From assembly GCF_011044255.1 (NCBI RefSeq), contig NZ_CP049107.1:1674001-1738000 (forward strand): DNA of 64,000 bases, given 5' to 3'. This stretch comes from Rhizorhabdus phycosphaerae (lineage in GTDB: Bacteria > Pseudomonadota > Alphaproteobacteria > Sphingomonadales > Sphingomonadaceae). The notes under the pieces were generated by a model that saw only the letters and a program-made list of their open reading frames with translations, ran no database searches and was not told the DNA's origin. Positions 1 to 7,758 of the stretch are shown here, one piece after another; position 1 is the first letter of the stretch, and each line of letters begins with the position of its first letter. The position numbers and the translations under genes were made by a program.

Positions 1-431
1 TGATCACGCCGTTCGACCGCACCGCGATCACCAGCCTGATCGGTTCGATGGACGATGCGATCGACCAGATGAACCAGACCGCCAAGGCGATCACGCTGTA
101 CGAGGTCAAGGAGTTCGAACCGCATATGCGCGACATGGCGGGGATCATCGTCGAAGCCGCGCGGATCACCGCCGACGCGATGCCGCTGCTGCGTGACCTC
201 GGTCGGAATTCGGGCCGCCTGCACAGCCTGACCGAACGCATCGTGCGGCTCGAAGGCCATGCCGACGAAATCCATGCGCTGGGGCTCAAGGTGCTGTTCA
301 AGGCGAAGGGTGAAAAATCGCCGATGGCCTTCATCATCGGCCGCGAAATCTACAGCCATCTCGAGAAGATCACCGACGCCTTCGAGGACGTCGCCAACGA
401 GATCCAGGGTCTCGTGCTCGACCACGCCTGA
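1..431 (+). CDS. DUF47 family protein, PiT accessory (5' partial)
   Basis: The reading frame is already open at the left edge (in frame from base 3), so the N-terminus lies outside the window. The visible part is an all-helical, charged protein typical of DUF47/PhoU-like proteins, which are usually paired with PiT phosphate carriers and thought to regulate them in the cytoplasm. The start of the visible part, TPFDRTAI followed by a helix rich in D, Q and M, matches the family pattern, and the C-terminal segment has the family's H-L-E-K-I-T-DAFEDVANEI pattern. The PiT gene begins 2 bases after its stop, so the two are almost certainly co-transcribed. The family call is confident; the regulatory role is known only from relatives. 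Confidence 0.85.
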   Translation, partial: ITPFDRTAITSLIGSMDDAIDQMNQTAKAITLYEVKEFEPHMRDMAGIIVEAARITADAMPLLRDLGRNSGRLHSLTERIVRLEGHADEIHALGLKVLFKAKGEKSPMAFIIGREIYSHLEKITDAFEDVANEIQGLVLDHA

Positions 432-433
432 CG

Positions 434-1438
434 ATGGACCCCGTGATTTCCTTTCCGCTGCTGGTCGGCCTGATCGGCATCGCGCTGGCGTTCGACTTTC
501 TGAACGGCCTGCACGACGCCGCCAACTCGATCGCGACGGTCGTCTCGACCCGCGTTCTGAAGCCGCATCATGCGGTAGCGATGGCGGCCTTCTTCAACTT
601 CATCGCCTTCCTCTTCTTCGGGCTTCACGTCGCCGAGACGGTGGGCAAGGGGATCGTCAGCGCGGAGATCGTCGACGCCCGCGTCATCTTCGGCGCACTG
701 ATGGGGGCGATCAGCTGGAACGTCATCACCTGGCTGCTGGGCATCCCCTCCTCGTCCAGCCATGCGCTGATCGGCGGCCTGCTCGGTGCCGGCATGGCGA
801 AGGCAGGCAGCGCGGCGATCGTCTGGTCGGGTGTGCTCAAGACCAGCTTCGCCATCGTGCTGTCCCCGACGATCGGGCTCATCCTTGCGCTGGTGCTGGT
901 GTTCATCACCAGCTGGGTGTTCGTGCGCTCGACACCGACCGCGGCCGACCGCCGCTATCGCCGGCTCCAGCTGATCTCGGCCTCGCTCTACTCGCTCGGC
1001 CATGGCGGCAACGACGCTCAGAAGACGATGGGGATCATCGCCGTCCTGCTCTATTCGCAGGGCATGCTCGGCGGCGAGTTCCACGTGCCGTTCTGGGTCG
1101 TCATCACCTGCCAGTCTGCGATGGGCCTCGGCACGCTGATGGGCGGTTGGAAGATCGTCCACACTATGGGATCGAAGATCACGCGCCTGACCCCGGCGCA
1201 GGGCTTCTGCGCGGAGACGGGCGGCGCGATCACGCTGTTCGGGGCAACCTGGCTGGGTATCCCGGTGTCGACGACGCACACCATCACCGGTGCTATCGTC
1301 GGCGTAGGATCGTCACGACGGCTGTCGGCCGTGCGGTGGAACGTTGCGGGCAGCATCGTCGTCGCCTGGGTGATCACCCTCCCCGCCGCCGCCGCGATCG
1401 GTGCACTATTCTATCTGGGCGCCGGCCTCTTCGGCTGA
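434..1438 (+). CDS. pit: PiT family inorganic phosphate transporter
   Basis: Low-affinity phosphate permease of the inner membrane (334 residues, about the short-form family length). Two copies of the PiT signature are visible: GLHDAANS at residues 25-32 and a GHGGNDAQK motif near residue 190, each at the head of a hydrophobic repeat half. Most of the protein is made of membrane-spanning stretches, and a GIPVSTTHTITGAI motif near residue 275 matches the second family repeat. It starts 2 bases after the DUF47 stop, which argues for translational coupling. The stop codon abuts the stop of the convergent TetR gene with no base between, leaving no room for a separate terminator. Confidence 0.92.
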   Translation: MDPVISFPLLVGLIGIALAFDFLNGLHDAANSIATVVSTRVLKPHHAVAMAAFFNFIAFLFFGLHVAETVGKGIVSAEIVDARVIFGALMGAISWNVITWLLGIPSSSSHALIGGLLGAGMAKAGSAAIVWSGVLKTSFAIVLSPTIGLILALVLVFITSWVFVRSTPTAADRRYRRLQLISASLYSLGHGGNDAQKTMGIIAVLLYSQGMLGGEFHVPFWVVITCQSAMGLGTLMGGWKIVHTMGSKITRLTPAQGFCAETGGAITLFGATWLGIPVSTTHTITGAIVGVGSSRRLSAVRWNVAGSIVVAWVITLPAAAAIGALFYLGAGLFG

Positions 1439-2068
1439 TCAACGCGGGGCGAGGCCAGCCGTCAGTATGTCGACCATCTGCGTGGCGATGTCTTCCGCGC
1501 TCATCGGGCCGCCGGGCACATGCCAGCGGGCCGGCCAGTTCAGCGCGCCGGCCAATGTGAACGCCAATATCTTCGGGTCGCTCGGCGCGATCGAGCCGTC
1601 AGCCATGCCATCCTCGATGAAGCAGCGCAGCGCGGCGTCGATCCCGCGCTTCTGATCGCGCATCACCTGCGCGCCCTCCGGCGACAGCGGCTCGACTCCC
1701 GTGCGGATCACGCAGCGGCCGAAATCGTCCATGTTGATGCGGGCATAGGCACGCAGGAAATGGCGGAGCCGGTCCAGCCCGCTGCCGGGCAGTCCCCTCG
1801 CCTCCTCGATCGCCGCGCGAAACTGCTCGATGCCGAGCCGGATGCACTCGAGCAGCACCCGCTCCTTGTTGCCCAGATAATGATAGATGGTCGGCTTCGA
1901 CACGCCGAGACTGGCGGCGACGTCCTCGAGCAAGGTCGCATGAAAGCCGCGCTCGTTGAACATGCGCACCGCCGCAACGAGCAGGGCCAGGCGCTTGGCC
2001 GACCGCTCCTCTTCGCGTTGCTCTCGCGTCCTGAACGGGGACGCAGACGCGTCACGCTGATCGGGCAT
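1439..2068 (-). CDS. TetR/AcrR family transcriptional regulator
   Basis: DNA-binding repressor with an N-terminal helix-turn-helix (about residues 25-70; pattern LLEDVAASLGVSKPTIYHYLGNKE) and a helical ligand-binding C-terminal half. I place the start at the ATG at 2068 because an AGGA lies 6 bases upstream; an upstream ATG at 2074 and a TTG at 2095 are less well placed. It is divergent from a four-gene acyl-CoA degradation operon, and a palindrome lies in the short gap between them. By analogy with other TetR regulators of fatty-acid and branched-chain acyl-CoA catabolism, it probably represses that operon and itself until an acyl-CoA binds. The ligand is not known from sequence. Confidence 0.88.
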   Translation of the reverse strand: MPDQRDASASPFRTREQREEERSAKRLALLVAAVRMFNERGFHATLLEDVAASLGVSKPTIYHYLGNKERVLLECIRLGIEQFRAAIEEARGLPGSGLDRLRHFLRAYARINMDDFGRCVIRTGVEPLSPEGAQVMRDQKRGIDAALRCFIEDGMADGSIAPSDPKILAFTLAGALNWPARWHVPGGPMSAEDIATQMVDILTAGLAPR

Positions 2069-2112
2069 CTTCATCCTGCGTCCGAGTTGACACAAAACCT
2101 GTCAGCAATCAA

Positions 2113-2128
2113 TATACCGGTGAGTATA
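2113..2128. promoter_or_regulatory. Candidate TetR operator palindrome
   Basis: TATAC-CGGTGA-GTATA is a perfect 5-bp inverted repeat with a 6-bp spacer. It lies 20 bp before the acyl-CoA dehydrogenase start and 45 bp before the chosen TetR start, where a dimeric repressor could control both divergent genes. The sequence is seen directly; its function as operator is inferred from position. Confidence 0.6.
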
Positions 2129-2147
2129 GAATCTTCCGAGGGGTTTC

Positions 2148-3275
2148 ATGATTCTCACCGAGACGCAGCTGGCCATTCAGGATGCCGTGCGTGGCTTTGC
2201 TCAGGACCGCATCAAGCCGAACAGCGCCGCCTATGAGGCGGCGGGCGGCTATCCCGAAGGTCTGTTCGAGGAAGTAGCGAGCCTAGGCCTGCTCGGCATG
2301 GTGGCGCCCGAGCAATTTGGCGGAGCCGGCGCAGACTATGTCTCCTATGCCCTGTCGCTGATCGAGCTGGCCGCGGCCGACGGCGCGCTTTCGACCGTCG
2401 TCTCGATCCAGAACAGCCTGCTCGTCGGCGGCCTGCTGGCGCAGGGCAGCGAGCAGCAGAAGCAGCGCTTCCTGCCCGATCTGATCGGCGGCCGCATGAT
2501 CGGCGCCTTCGCGCTGACCGAAAGCGATGCTGGCTCGGATGCTGCCGCGCTCCGCACCCGGGCCGTTCGCGTCGAGGGCGGCTGGCGGCTGAACGGGGCA
2601 AAGCAGTTCATCACCTCGGGCAAGATCGCCGGTCTGACGATGGTTTTTGCTGTCACGGATCCCGCCGCCGGAAAGAAGGGCATGTCCGCCTTCCTCGTGC
2701 CGACCGACCGGCCGGGCTATGTCGTCGACAAGGTCGAGCACAAGCTGGGCCAGGCCGCGTCCGATACCTGCGCGATCCGCTTCGACGACCTGTTCGTCGA
2801 GGATGACCTGCTCTTCGGCACGGAGGGCCGGGGCTATAACATCGCCCTCGCCAATCTCGAGGCCGGCCGGATCGGCATCGCCGCGCAATGCGTCGGCATG
2901 GCGCAGGCCGCGCTGGATATCGCGGTCGGCTATGCCCGCGACCGCCGCAGCTTCGGAAAGCCGATCATCGAGCATCAGGCGGTCGGCTTCCGGCTTGCCG
3001 ATCTCGCGACCCGGCTAGAAGCGTCGCGCCAGCTGGTCCTGCATGCGGCGGCCTGCAAGGATGCCGGCAAACCCTGCCTGCAGGAAGCTTCGATGGCGAA
3101 GCTCTTTGCGTCGGAAGCCGCAGAGGCGATCGTCTCCGGGGCGATCCAGACGCTGGGCGGCTATGGCTATCTCGAGGAATATGGCCTCGCCAAAATCTAC
3201 CGCGACGTTCGCGTGTGCCAGATCTACGAAGGCACGTCCGACATCCAGCGCATGGTGATCGCGCGCGGCCTTTGA
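2148..3275 (+). CDS. Acyl-CoA dehydrogenase
   Basis: FAD-dependent dehydrogenase (375 residues, normal for short/branched-chain members) that introduces the alpha-beta double bond into acyl-CoA, passing electrons to ETF. Visible landmarks are the FAD/substrate loop FALTESDAGSDAA near residue 125, the helical C-terminal domain with an RRSFGKPI motif, and the active-site glutamate in YEGTSDIQR near the C-terminus, as in MCAD. A GAGGGG ribosome site lies 5 bases before the ATG. It opens an operon with thiolase, SDR and enoyl-CoA hydratase genes. Chain length or branching preference cannot be read from the sequence; short or 2-methyl-branched substrates fit the operon partners best. Confidence 0.92.
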   Translation: MILTETQLAIQDAVRGFAQDRIKPNSAAYEAAGGYPEGLFEEVASLGLLGMVAPEQFGGAGADYVSYALSLIELAAADGALSTVVSIQNSLLVGGLLAQGSEQQKQRFLPDLIGGRMIGAFALTESDAGSDAAALRTRAVRVEGGWRLNGAKQFITSGKIAGLTMVFAVTDPAAGKKGMSAFLVPTDRPGYVVDKVEHKLGQAASDTCAIRFDDLFVEDDLLFGTEGRGYNIALANLEAGRIGIAAQCVGMAQAALDIAVGYARDRRSFGKPIIEHQAVGFRLADLATRLEASRQLVLHAAACKDAGKPCLQEASMAKLFASEAAEAIVSGAIQTLGGYGYLEEYGLAKIYRDVRVCQIYEGTSDIQRMVIARGL

Positions 3276-3312
3276 TCCTATACCCCTTTCTTCTTCACCT
3301 GAGGACAGCAGC

Positions 3313-4497
3313 ATGAGCACAGATCCCGTCGTCATCGCCTCCTACGCCCGCACGCCGATGGGCGGTTTCCAGGGCGCCCTCTCCGGCGCGTCCGCGACCG
3401 AACTCGGCGCCGCCGCCGTCAAGGCCGCGATCGAGCGCGCAGGCATCGAGGGCGAGCAGGTCGAACAGATCTTCATGGGCTGCGTCCTCCCGGCCGGCCT
3501 CGGTCAGGCCCCTGCCCGCCAGGCTGCGCTCGGCGCCGGCCTGCCGAAGAATGTCGAGGCGACCACCGTCAACAAGATGTGCGGCTCCGGCATGCAGGCC
3601 GCGATCATGGCGCATGACGCCCTGGCTGCCGGCAGCGCCGACGTGATCGTCGCAGGCGGGATGGAGAGCATGACCAACTCCCCCTATCTGCTCGCCAAGC
3701 ATCGCGGCGGCGCGCGCATCGGCCATGATGTGATCAAGGACTCGATGTACCTCGACGGCCTCGAGGACGCCTACACCCCCGGCAAGCTGATGGGCGCCTT
3801 CGCCGAGGATTCGGCGCGCAACTATCAGTTCACCCGCGAGGCGCAGGACGAATATGCGATCCGCTCGCTCAGCCGTGCCAGCGAGGCGATCAAGAGCGGC
3901 GCCTTCGAGCGCGAGATCGTGCCCGTGACGCTCGAGACGCGCGGGGGCCCGGTCACGGTGTCGACCGACGAGCAGCCGGGCAAAGCACGGCCGGAGAAGA
4001 TCCCGACGCTCAAGCCCGCCTTCGCCAAGGACGGCACCATCACGGCCGCCAACAGCTCGTCCATTTCGGACGGCGCAGCGGCGCTGGTGATGACCCGGCA
4101 GAGCGTTGCCGAAAAGCTCGGCCTGCCGGTGGTCGCGCGCGTCGCGTCGCACGCCGCTCATGCGCATGAGCCTGGCCTGTTCACGACCGCCCCCGTCCCC
4201 GCGATCGAGAAGGCGCTGAAGAAGGCCGGGTGGACCGTCGACGACGTCGATCTGTTCGAGGTCAACGAGGCGTTCGCCGTGGTCGCGATGATCGCTGCCA
4301 AGGATCTGCAGATTCCGGCCGAGAAGCTCAACGTCAACGGCGGCGCCTGTGCGCTGGGCCACCCCATCGGGGCCAGCGGCGCCCGCGTTATCGCGACGCT
4401 GCTCGGCGCGCTGCAGAACCGCGGCCTAAAGCGCGGCGTCGCCAGCCTCTGCATCGGCGGCGGCGAAGCGACCGCGATGGCGGTCGAGCTGGTGTGA
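3313..4497 (+). CDS. Acetyl-CoA C-acyltransferase (thiolase)
   Basis: Thiolytic cleavage or Claisen condensation of 3-ketoacyl-CoA (394 residues, the standard biosynthetic/degradative thiolase length). The nucleophilic cysteine is in NKMCGSGMQA near residue 90, the general-base histidine in ACALGHPIGASGAR and the second catalytic cysteine in CIGGGEA near the C-terminus. A GAGGA ribosome site precedes the ATG. Within the operon it performs the last step of acyl-CoA shortening. Whether it prefers acetoacetyl-CoA, 2-methylacetoacetyl-CoA or longer chains is not resolvable here. Confidence 0.93.
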   Translation: MSTDPVVIASYARTPMGGFQGALSGASATELGAAAVKAAIERAGIEGEQVEQIFMGCVLPAGLGQAPARQAALGAGLPKNVEATTVNKMCGSGMQAAIMAHDALAAGSADVIVAGGMESMTNSPYLLAKHRGGARIGHDVIKDSMYLDGLEDAYTPGKLMGAFAEDSARNYQFTREAQDEYAIRSLSRASEAIKSGAFEREIVPVTLETRGGPVTVSTDEQPGKARPEKIPTLKPAFAKDGTITAANSSSISDGAAALVMTRQSVAEKLGLPVVARVASHAAHAHEPGLFTTAPVPAIEKALKKAGWTVDDVDLFEVNEAFAVVAMIAAKDLQIPAEKLNVNGGACALGHPIGASGARVIATLLGALQNRGLKRGVASLCIGGGEATAMAVELV

Positions 4498-4541
4498 GGC
4501 CGGAGCGCTGCGCGGCGGATCCGACGCGGCGCTGGATATTC

Positions 4542-4570
4542 GGCGGGCGGCCCTTTAGGGCTGGCCCGCC
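4542..4570 (+). repeat. Intra-operon hairpin between thiolase and SDR genes
   Basis: Two nested arms, GGCGGGC/GCCCGCC and GCCCT/AGGGC with a TT loop, form a strong stem of 12 pairs broken by a small internal loop. No T-tract follows, and the SDR gene starts 21 bases later, so it looks like an mRNA processing or stability element or an attenuator rather than a simple terminator. Confidence 0.6.
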
Positions 4571-4591
4571 CACGACAAGGGGATGATGTAG

Positions 4592-5353
4592 ATGAACCTA
4601 AAGGACGTTGCCGCGATCGTCACCGGAGGGGCCTCCGGCCTCGGTGGCGAAACCGCGAAAATGCTGGCCGCCAATGGCGCCAAAGTAACGATCTTCGACC
4701 TCAATGCCGAAGCTGGCGCGGCGGCTGCCGCTGAGATTGGCGGCCATTTCGTCTCGGTGAACGTGGCCGACGATGCCAGCGTCGCCGCTGGCATCGCCGA
4801 AGCGGAAGCCAAGCATGGCGTGGCCCGCGTGCTCGTCAATTGCGCGGGCATCGCCCCGCCTGCGCGTGTCGTCGCCAAGGACGGCAGCCCGCACGACCTC
4901 GACCTCTATCGCAAGGTCATCGAGATCAACCTGATCGGCACCTTCAACACCCTGTCGAAGTTCGCGGCCCGCGCGCTGACCGTCGAGCCGGTCGGCGAGG
5001 AGCGCGGCGTGATCATCAACACCGCGTCGGTCGCCGCCTTTGACGGCCAGGTCGGCCAGGCCGCCTATGCCTCGTCCAAGGCAGGCGTGGCGGGCCTCAC
5101 CCTGTGCGCCGCCCGCGACCTTGCCCAGCACAAGATCCGGGTGATGACGATCGCTCCCGGCATCTTCATGACCCCGATGATGAAGGGTCTGCCCCAGGCT
5201 GCACAGGACTCGCTCGGCCAGCAGGTGCCGCATCCGAGCCGCCTTGGGGACCCGAGCGAATATGCGATGCTCGCCGAAAGCATCCTCAAGAACCCGATGC
5301 TGAACGGCGAGACGATCCGTCTCGACGGCGCGATCCGGATGGCGCCGCGATGA
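4592..5353 (+). CDS. SDR family 3-hydroxyacyl-CoA dehydrogenase (HSD10-like)
   Basis: NAD-dependent short-chain dehydrogenase (253 residues) resembling 3-hydroxyacyl-CoA dehydrogenase type 2 (HSD17B10), which oxidises 3-hydroxy- and 2-methyl-3-hydroxyacyl-CoA. The Rossmann motif [13 protein letters not shown] is at about residues 10-23, the NAG-equivalent is NCAGIAPP, and the catalytic Tyr and Lys are in YASSK near residue 160. The following gene begins inside its stop codon (ATGA overlap). The HSD10-type match plus the neighbouring dehydrogenase and thiolase suggest short or 2-methyl-branched acyl-CoA oxidation, for example from isoleucine. That pathway assignment is inference. Confidence 0.88.
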   Translation: MNLKDVAAIVTGGASGLGGETAKMLAANGAKVTIFDLNAEAGAAAAAEIGGHFVSVNVADDASVAAGIAEAEAKHGVARVLVNCAGIAPPARVVAKDGSPHDLDLYRKVIEINLIGTFNTLSKFAARALTVEPVGEERGVIINTASVAAFDGQVGQAAYASSKAGVAGLTLCAARDLAQHKIRVMTIAPGIFMTPMMKGLPQAAQDSLGQQVPHPSRLGDPSEYAMLAESILKNPMLNGETIRLDGAIRMAPR

Positions 5354-6138
5354 GCGCGCTGGTCCTGCTGGAGCGCGAAGGCTCCGTCGCCAAGGTCACC
5401 CTCAACCGCCCCGAAGCGGCCAATGCGCTCGACATGCCGGTTGCGCGCGCGCTGCTCGAGGTGGCGACCGAATGCGACAGCGACGACAGCATACGCTGCG
5501 TCACGATGACGGGTGCCGGCCGCATGTTCTGTGCGGGCGGCGACGTGTCGGCGATGGCGGCGGCGGGCGACAAGGTCGGTGCGATGGTGGGCGATCTCGC
5601 CAGCACGCTGCACCTCGCCATGTCCCGCTTCGCACGCATGAACAAACCGCTGGTCACGCTGGTCAACGGTCCCGCCGCCGGTGCGGGCTATGGCATGGCG
5701 CTGAGCGGCGACGTCGTCCTGTGCGGCCGCGCAGCGGTGTTCAACGCCGCTTATGGCATGCTCGGCGTGTCGCCCGACGGCGGCCTGACCTGGCTGCTCC
5801 CGCGCCTTGTCGGCCTGCGCAAGGCGCAGGAGATCATCCTGACCAACCGCAAGGTCACGGCGGACGAGGCCGAGGCGCTGGGCATGGTCACCCGCGTAGT
5901 CGACGACGAGGCGCTCGCAGCCGAGGGTGCGGCCGTCGCGGCGAAGCTCGCCAGCGGTGCCGTCGGCGCCATCGCTCGCTCGCGGGCGCTGCTGCTCAAC
6001 GCCTATGACAATAGCTGGGAAACCCATCTGGAACTCGAGGCGCGCGGCATCGCCGGTGCGATCGCGGGGCCGGAAGGCCGCGAGGGCGTCGCCGCCTTCC
6101 TCGGCAAGCGGAAGCCGGATTTCGCCAACGCGAAGTAA
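5350..6138 (+). CDS. Enoyl-CoA hydratase/isomerase family protein
   Basis: Crotonase-fold enzyme (262 residues) expected to hydrate 2-enoyl-CoA or isomerise it, completing the beta-oxidation set of this operon. The oxyanion-hole motif is in GRMFCAGGDVSAM near residue 55, and the GPAAGAGYGMAL segment near residue 105 is the second oxyanion-hole element. The start is the ATG overlapping the upstream SDR stop (ATGA); a longer upstream frame has no ribosome site and runs antisense to nothing useful. Catalytic glutamates of true hydratases are not evident at both usual positions, so an isomerase or specialised hydratase is possible. Confidence 0.88.
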   Translation: MSALVLLEREGSVAKVTLNRPEAANALDMPVARALLEVATECDSDDSIRCVTMTGAGRMFCAGGDVSAMAAAGDKVGAMVGDLASTLHLAMSRFARMNKPLVTLVNGPAAGAGYGMALSGDVVLCGRAAVFNAAYGMLGVSPDGGLTWLLPRLVGLRKAQEIILTNRKVTADEAEALGMVTRVVDDEALAAEGAAVAAKLASGAVGAIARSRALLLNAYDNSWETHLELEARGIAGAIAGPEGREGVAAFLGKRKPDFANAK

Positions 6139-6159
6139 CCGGCCGCTGCGTGGATCACC

Positions 6160-6193
6160 AAGGGGCCATCACGACCATGTCGTGGTGGCCCTT
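6160..6193. terminator. Bidirectional terminator hairpin
   Basis: Arms AAGGGGCCATCACGAC and GTCGTGGTGGCCCTT pair almost completely around a CAT loop, with one wobble and one bulge. It sits between the convergent stops of the enoyl-CoA hydratase gene and the histidine kinase gene, the position expected for a shared terminator. Confidence 0.75.
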
Positions 6194-6198
6194 CGCTT

Positions 6199-7674
6199 TC
6201 AGGCAGATGTCGGCAGCGGAAAACGCAGCTCGACTTCGGTCCACTCCTTCTCGCTGCTGCGCACCGTAATCGTGCCGCTGTGCAGCGTCATGAAATGGCG
6301 GACGGTGTAAAGGCCGATGCCCGTGCCCTTGATACCGCGCGCATTGCTCGCGCGAAAATAATGATCGAAGATTCGCGGAAGATCGTCGGCCGGGATGCCG
6401 ATGCCTTCATTGCGCACCCGGATCGACACATGCCCCCCCCGAACCGCCGCCTGAACGTGGATGGTCGTGTCGGGATAAGAATATTTGGCAGCGTTCGTCA
6501 GGATATTGTCGATACATTGTTCGGCAAGGATGCGGTCGAGCTTCAAGGCAGGGAGCGGCTCGCGATCCAGAACCAAGGTCCTGTCCGCGCTCAGTCCCTG
6601 TTGGGTCGCCACCGCCTGATCCAGCAGCGGGCCGATATCCGTCAGTTCGGGCTGGAAGGAAATCTTGCCCTCTTCCACCAACGAGGCGGCGAGCGTCTTC
6701 TCGATCGCGGCAAGCATCCGGGTCGTAGCGGATCGGATCGACTGCACCCTCTCGCTCACGGCGGGGCTGAGGCTGGTGCCCAGGCGCAGGAGCCGCCGTG
6801 TCGCGGCATCGATGATCGACAGCGGCGTTCTGAACTCATGGGTGGCGAGCGACAGGAACTGCCGCTGATTCTCATTGATCGCGCGCTCCTTGCGCAGCGC
6901 CTTTTCCAGCCGCGCCTCCAGCCGCATGGTGGCCGTCATGTCGAACTGCGCGGCCAGCAACGCGGGCTTGCCGGTAAGCGGATCGAGAACCCGGCGAAGT
7001 TGCACGGCATGATGCCGCACGCCCCGCCCCTTCACACGCAGCCGCGCCTCGGCGAAACCCGATGAGAGCGCCTTCCGGCGCAGCGCGGTAGCGGCCTTGG
7101 TGTCGACGAACATCGCCAGGAAAAGATCGCCATCCTCGTCGTCATCCAGCCCGACTTCGTGGAGCCAGGCATGAGCGGCAGGATTGTTGACGATGCTGGC
7201 TCCATCGGGCTGGAACAGCGAGACCAGCATGGGGGTGTGCCGAATCACCTCCATCAGGCGCAGGTCGTTTATCTTGTCGGGCGCGATCGTCGCAGTCTGC
7301 GCCTCTACCAGCATCGCGACATGACCATTGTCCAGCCGGAAACCGCGCAGGCGGCAGGTCAGCGGGGTAGGCTGCCCAGAGGGATATAAGGTCCACGCAT
7401 CCTCGAACACACCGTGAACCAGCAGGTCATGCCGGACCACGCCCAGCCGTTGCCGGACCCCAGGAGACTGCGGAGAAGCGTCGCGACGGCGAAACTCTTC
7501 AATCGATGCCGCTCCCCAGAAGGTCAAAGCCGACCGATTGCCCCACACCAGTTCGAAGCTGTCCAGGTCGAACAGCCAGATCGGGCTGGCAAGCTGATCG
7601 AGTGCGACCGTGTAGGCCGTCTCGAAAAGCGGCAGCTCCTGCTCAACTTTCCGGTGCTTAAGGGTTGTCCGCAA
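6199..7674 (-). CDS. PAS-type sensor histidine kinase
   Basis: Soluble or peripherally attached sensor kinase (491 residues). Two PAS-like regions fill about residues 15-240, followed by a short coiled coil, a HisKA domain with the phospho-accepting His in ATHEFRTPL near residue 280, and a HATPase domain with N box (NILTNAAKYS), G1 and the GTGIGLYTV motif. No transmembrane helix is evident. The only start available is a TTG at 7674 behind an AGGA-like site; no in-frame ATG exists upstream of the first domain. It is divergent from a second, membrane-bound kinase and shares with it the HEFRTPL dimerisation core. The REC-LuxR regulator further on is a plausible partner. Confidence 0.87.
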   Translation of the reverse strand: MRTTLKHRKVEQELPLFETAYTVALDQLASPIWLFDLDSFELVWGNRSALTFWGAASIEEFRRRDASPQSPGVRQRLGVVRHDLLVHGVFEDAWTLYPSGQPTPLTCRLRGFRLDNGHVAMLVEAQTATIAPDKINDLRLMEVIRHTPMLVSLFQPDGASIVNNPAAHAWLHEVGLDDDEDGDLFLAMFVDTKAATALRRKALSSGFAEARLRVKGRGVRHHAVQLRRVLDPLTGKPALLAAQFDMTATMRLEARLEKALRKERAINENQRQFLSLATHEFRTPLSIIDAATRRLLRLGTSLSPAVSERVQSIRSATTRMLAAIEKTLAASLVEEGKISFQPELTDIGPLLDQAVATQQGLSADRTLVLDREPLPALKLDRILAEQCIDNILTNAAKYSYPDTTIHVQAAVRGGHVSIRVRNEGIGIPADDLPRIFDHYFRASNARGIKGTGIGLYTVRHFMTLHSGTITVRSSEKEWTEVELRFPLPTSA

Positions 7675-7758
7675 TTCCTGCCGCCCATCATTTCCCGCTA
7701 TGGCAACCTAAGCTGACTACCGAAATTTTGTCTAAGTTAAAAATCTGGAATTCGACTT

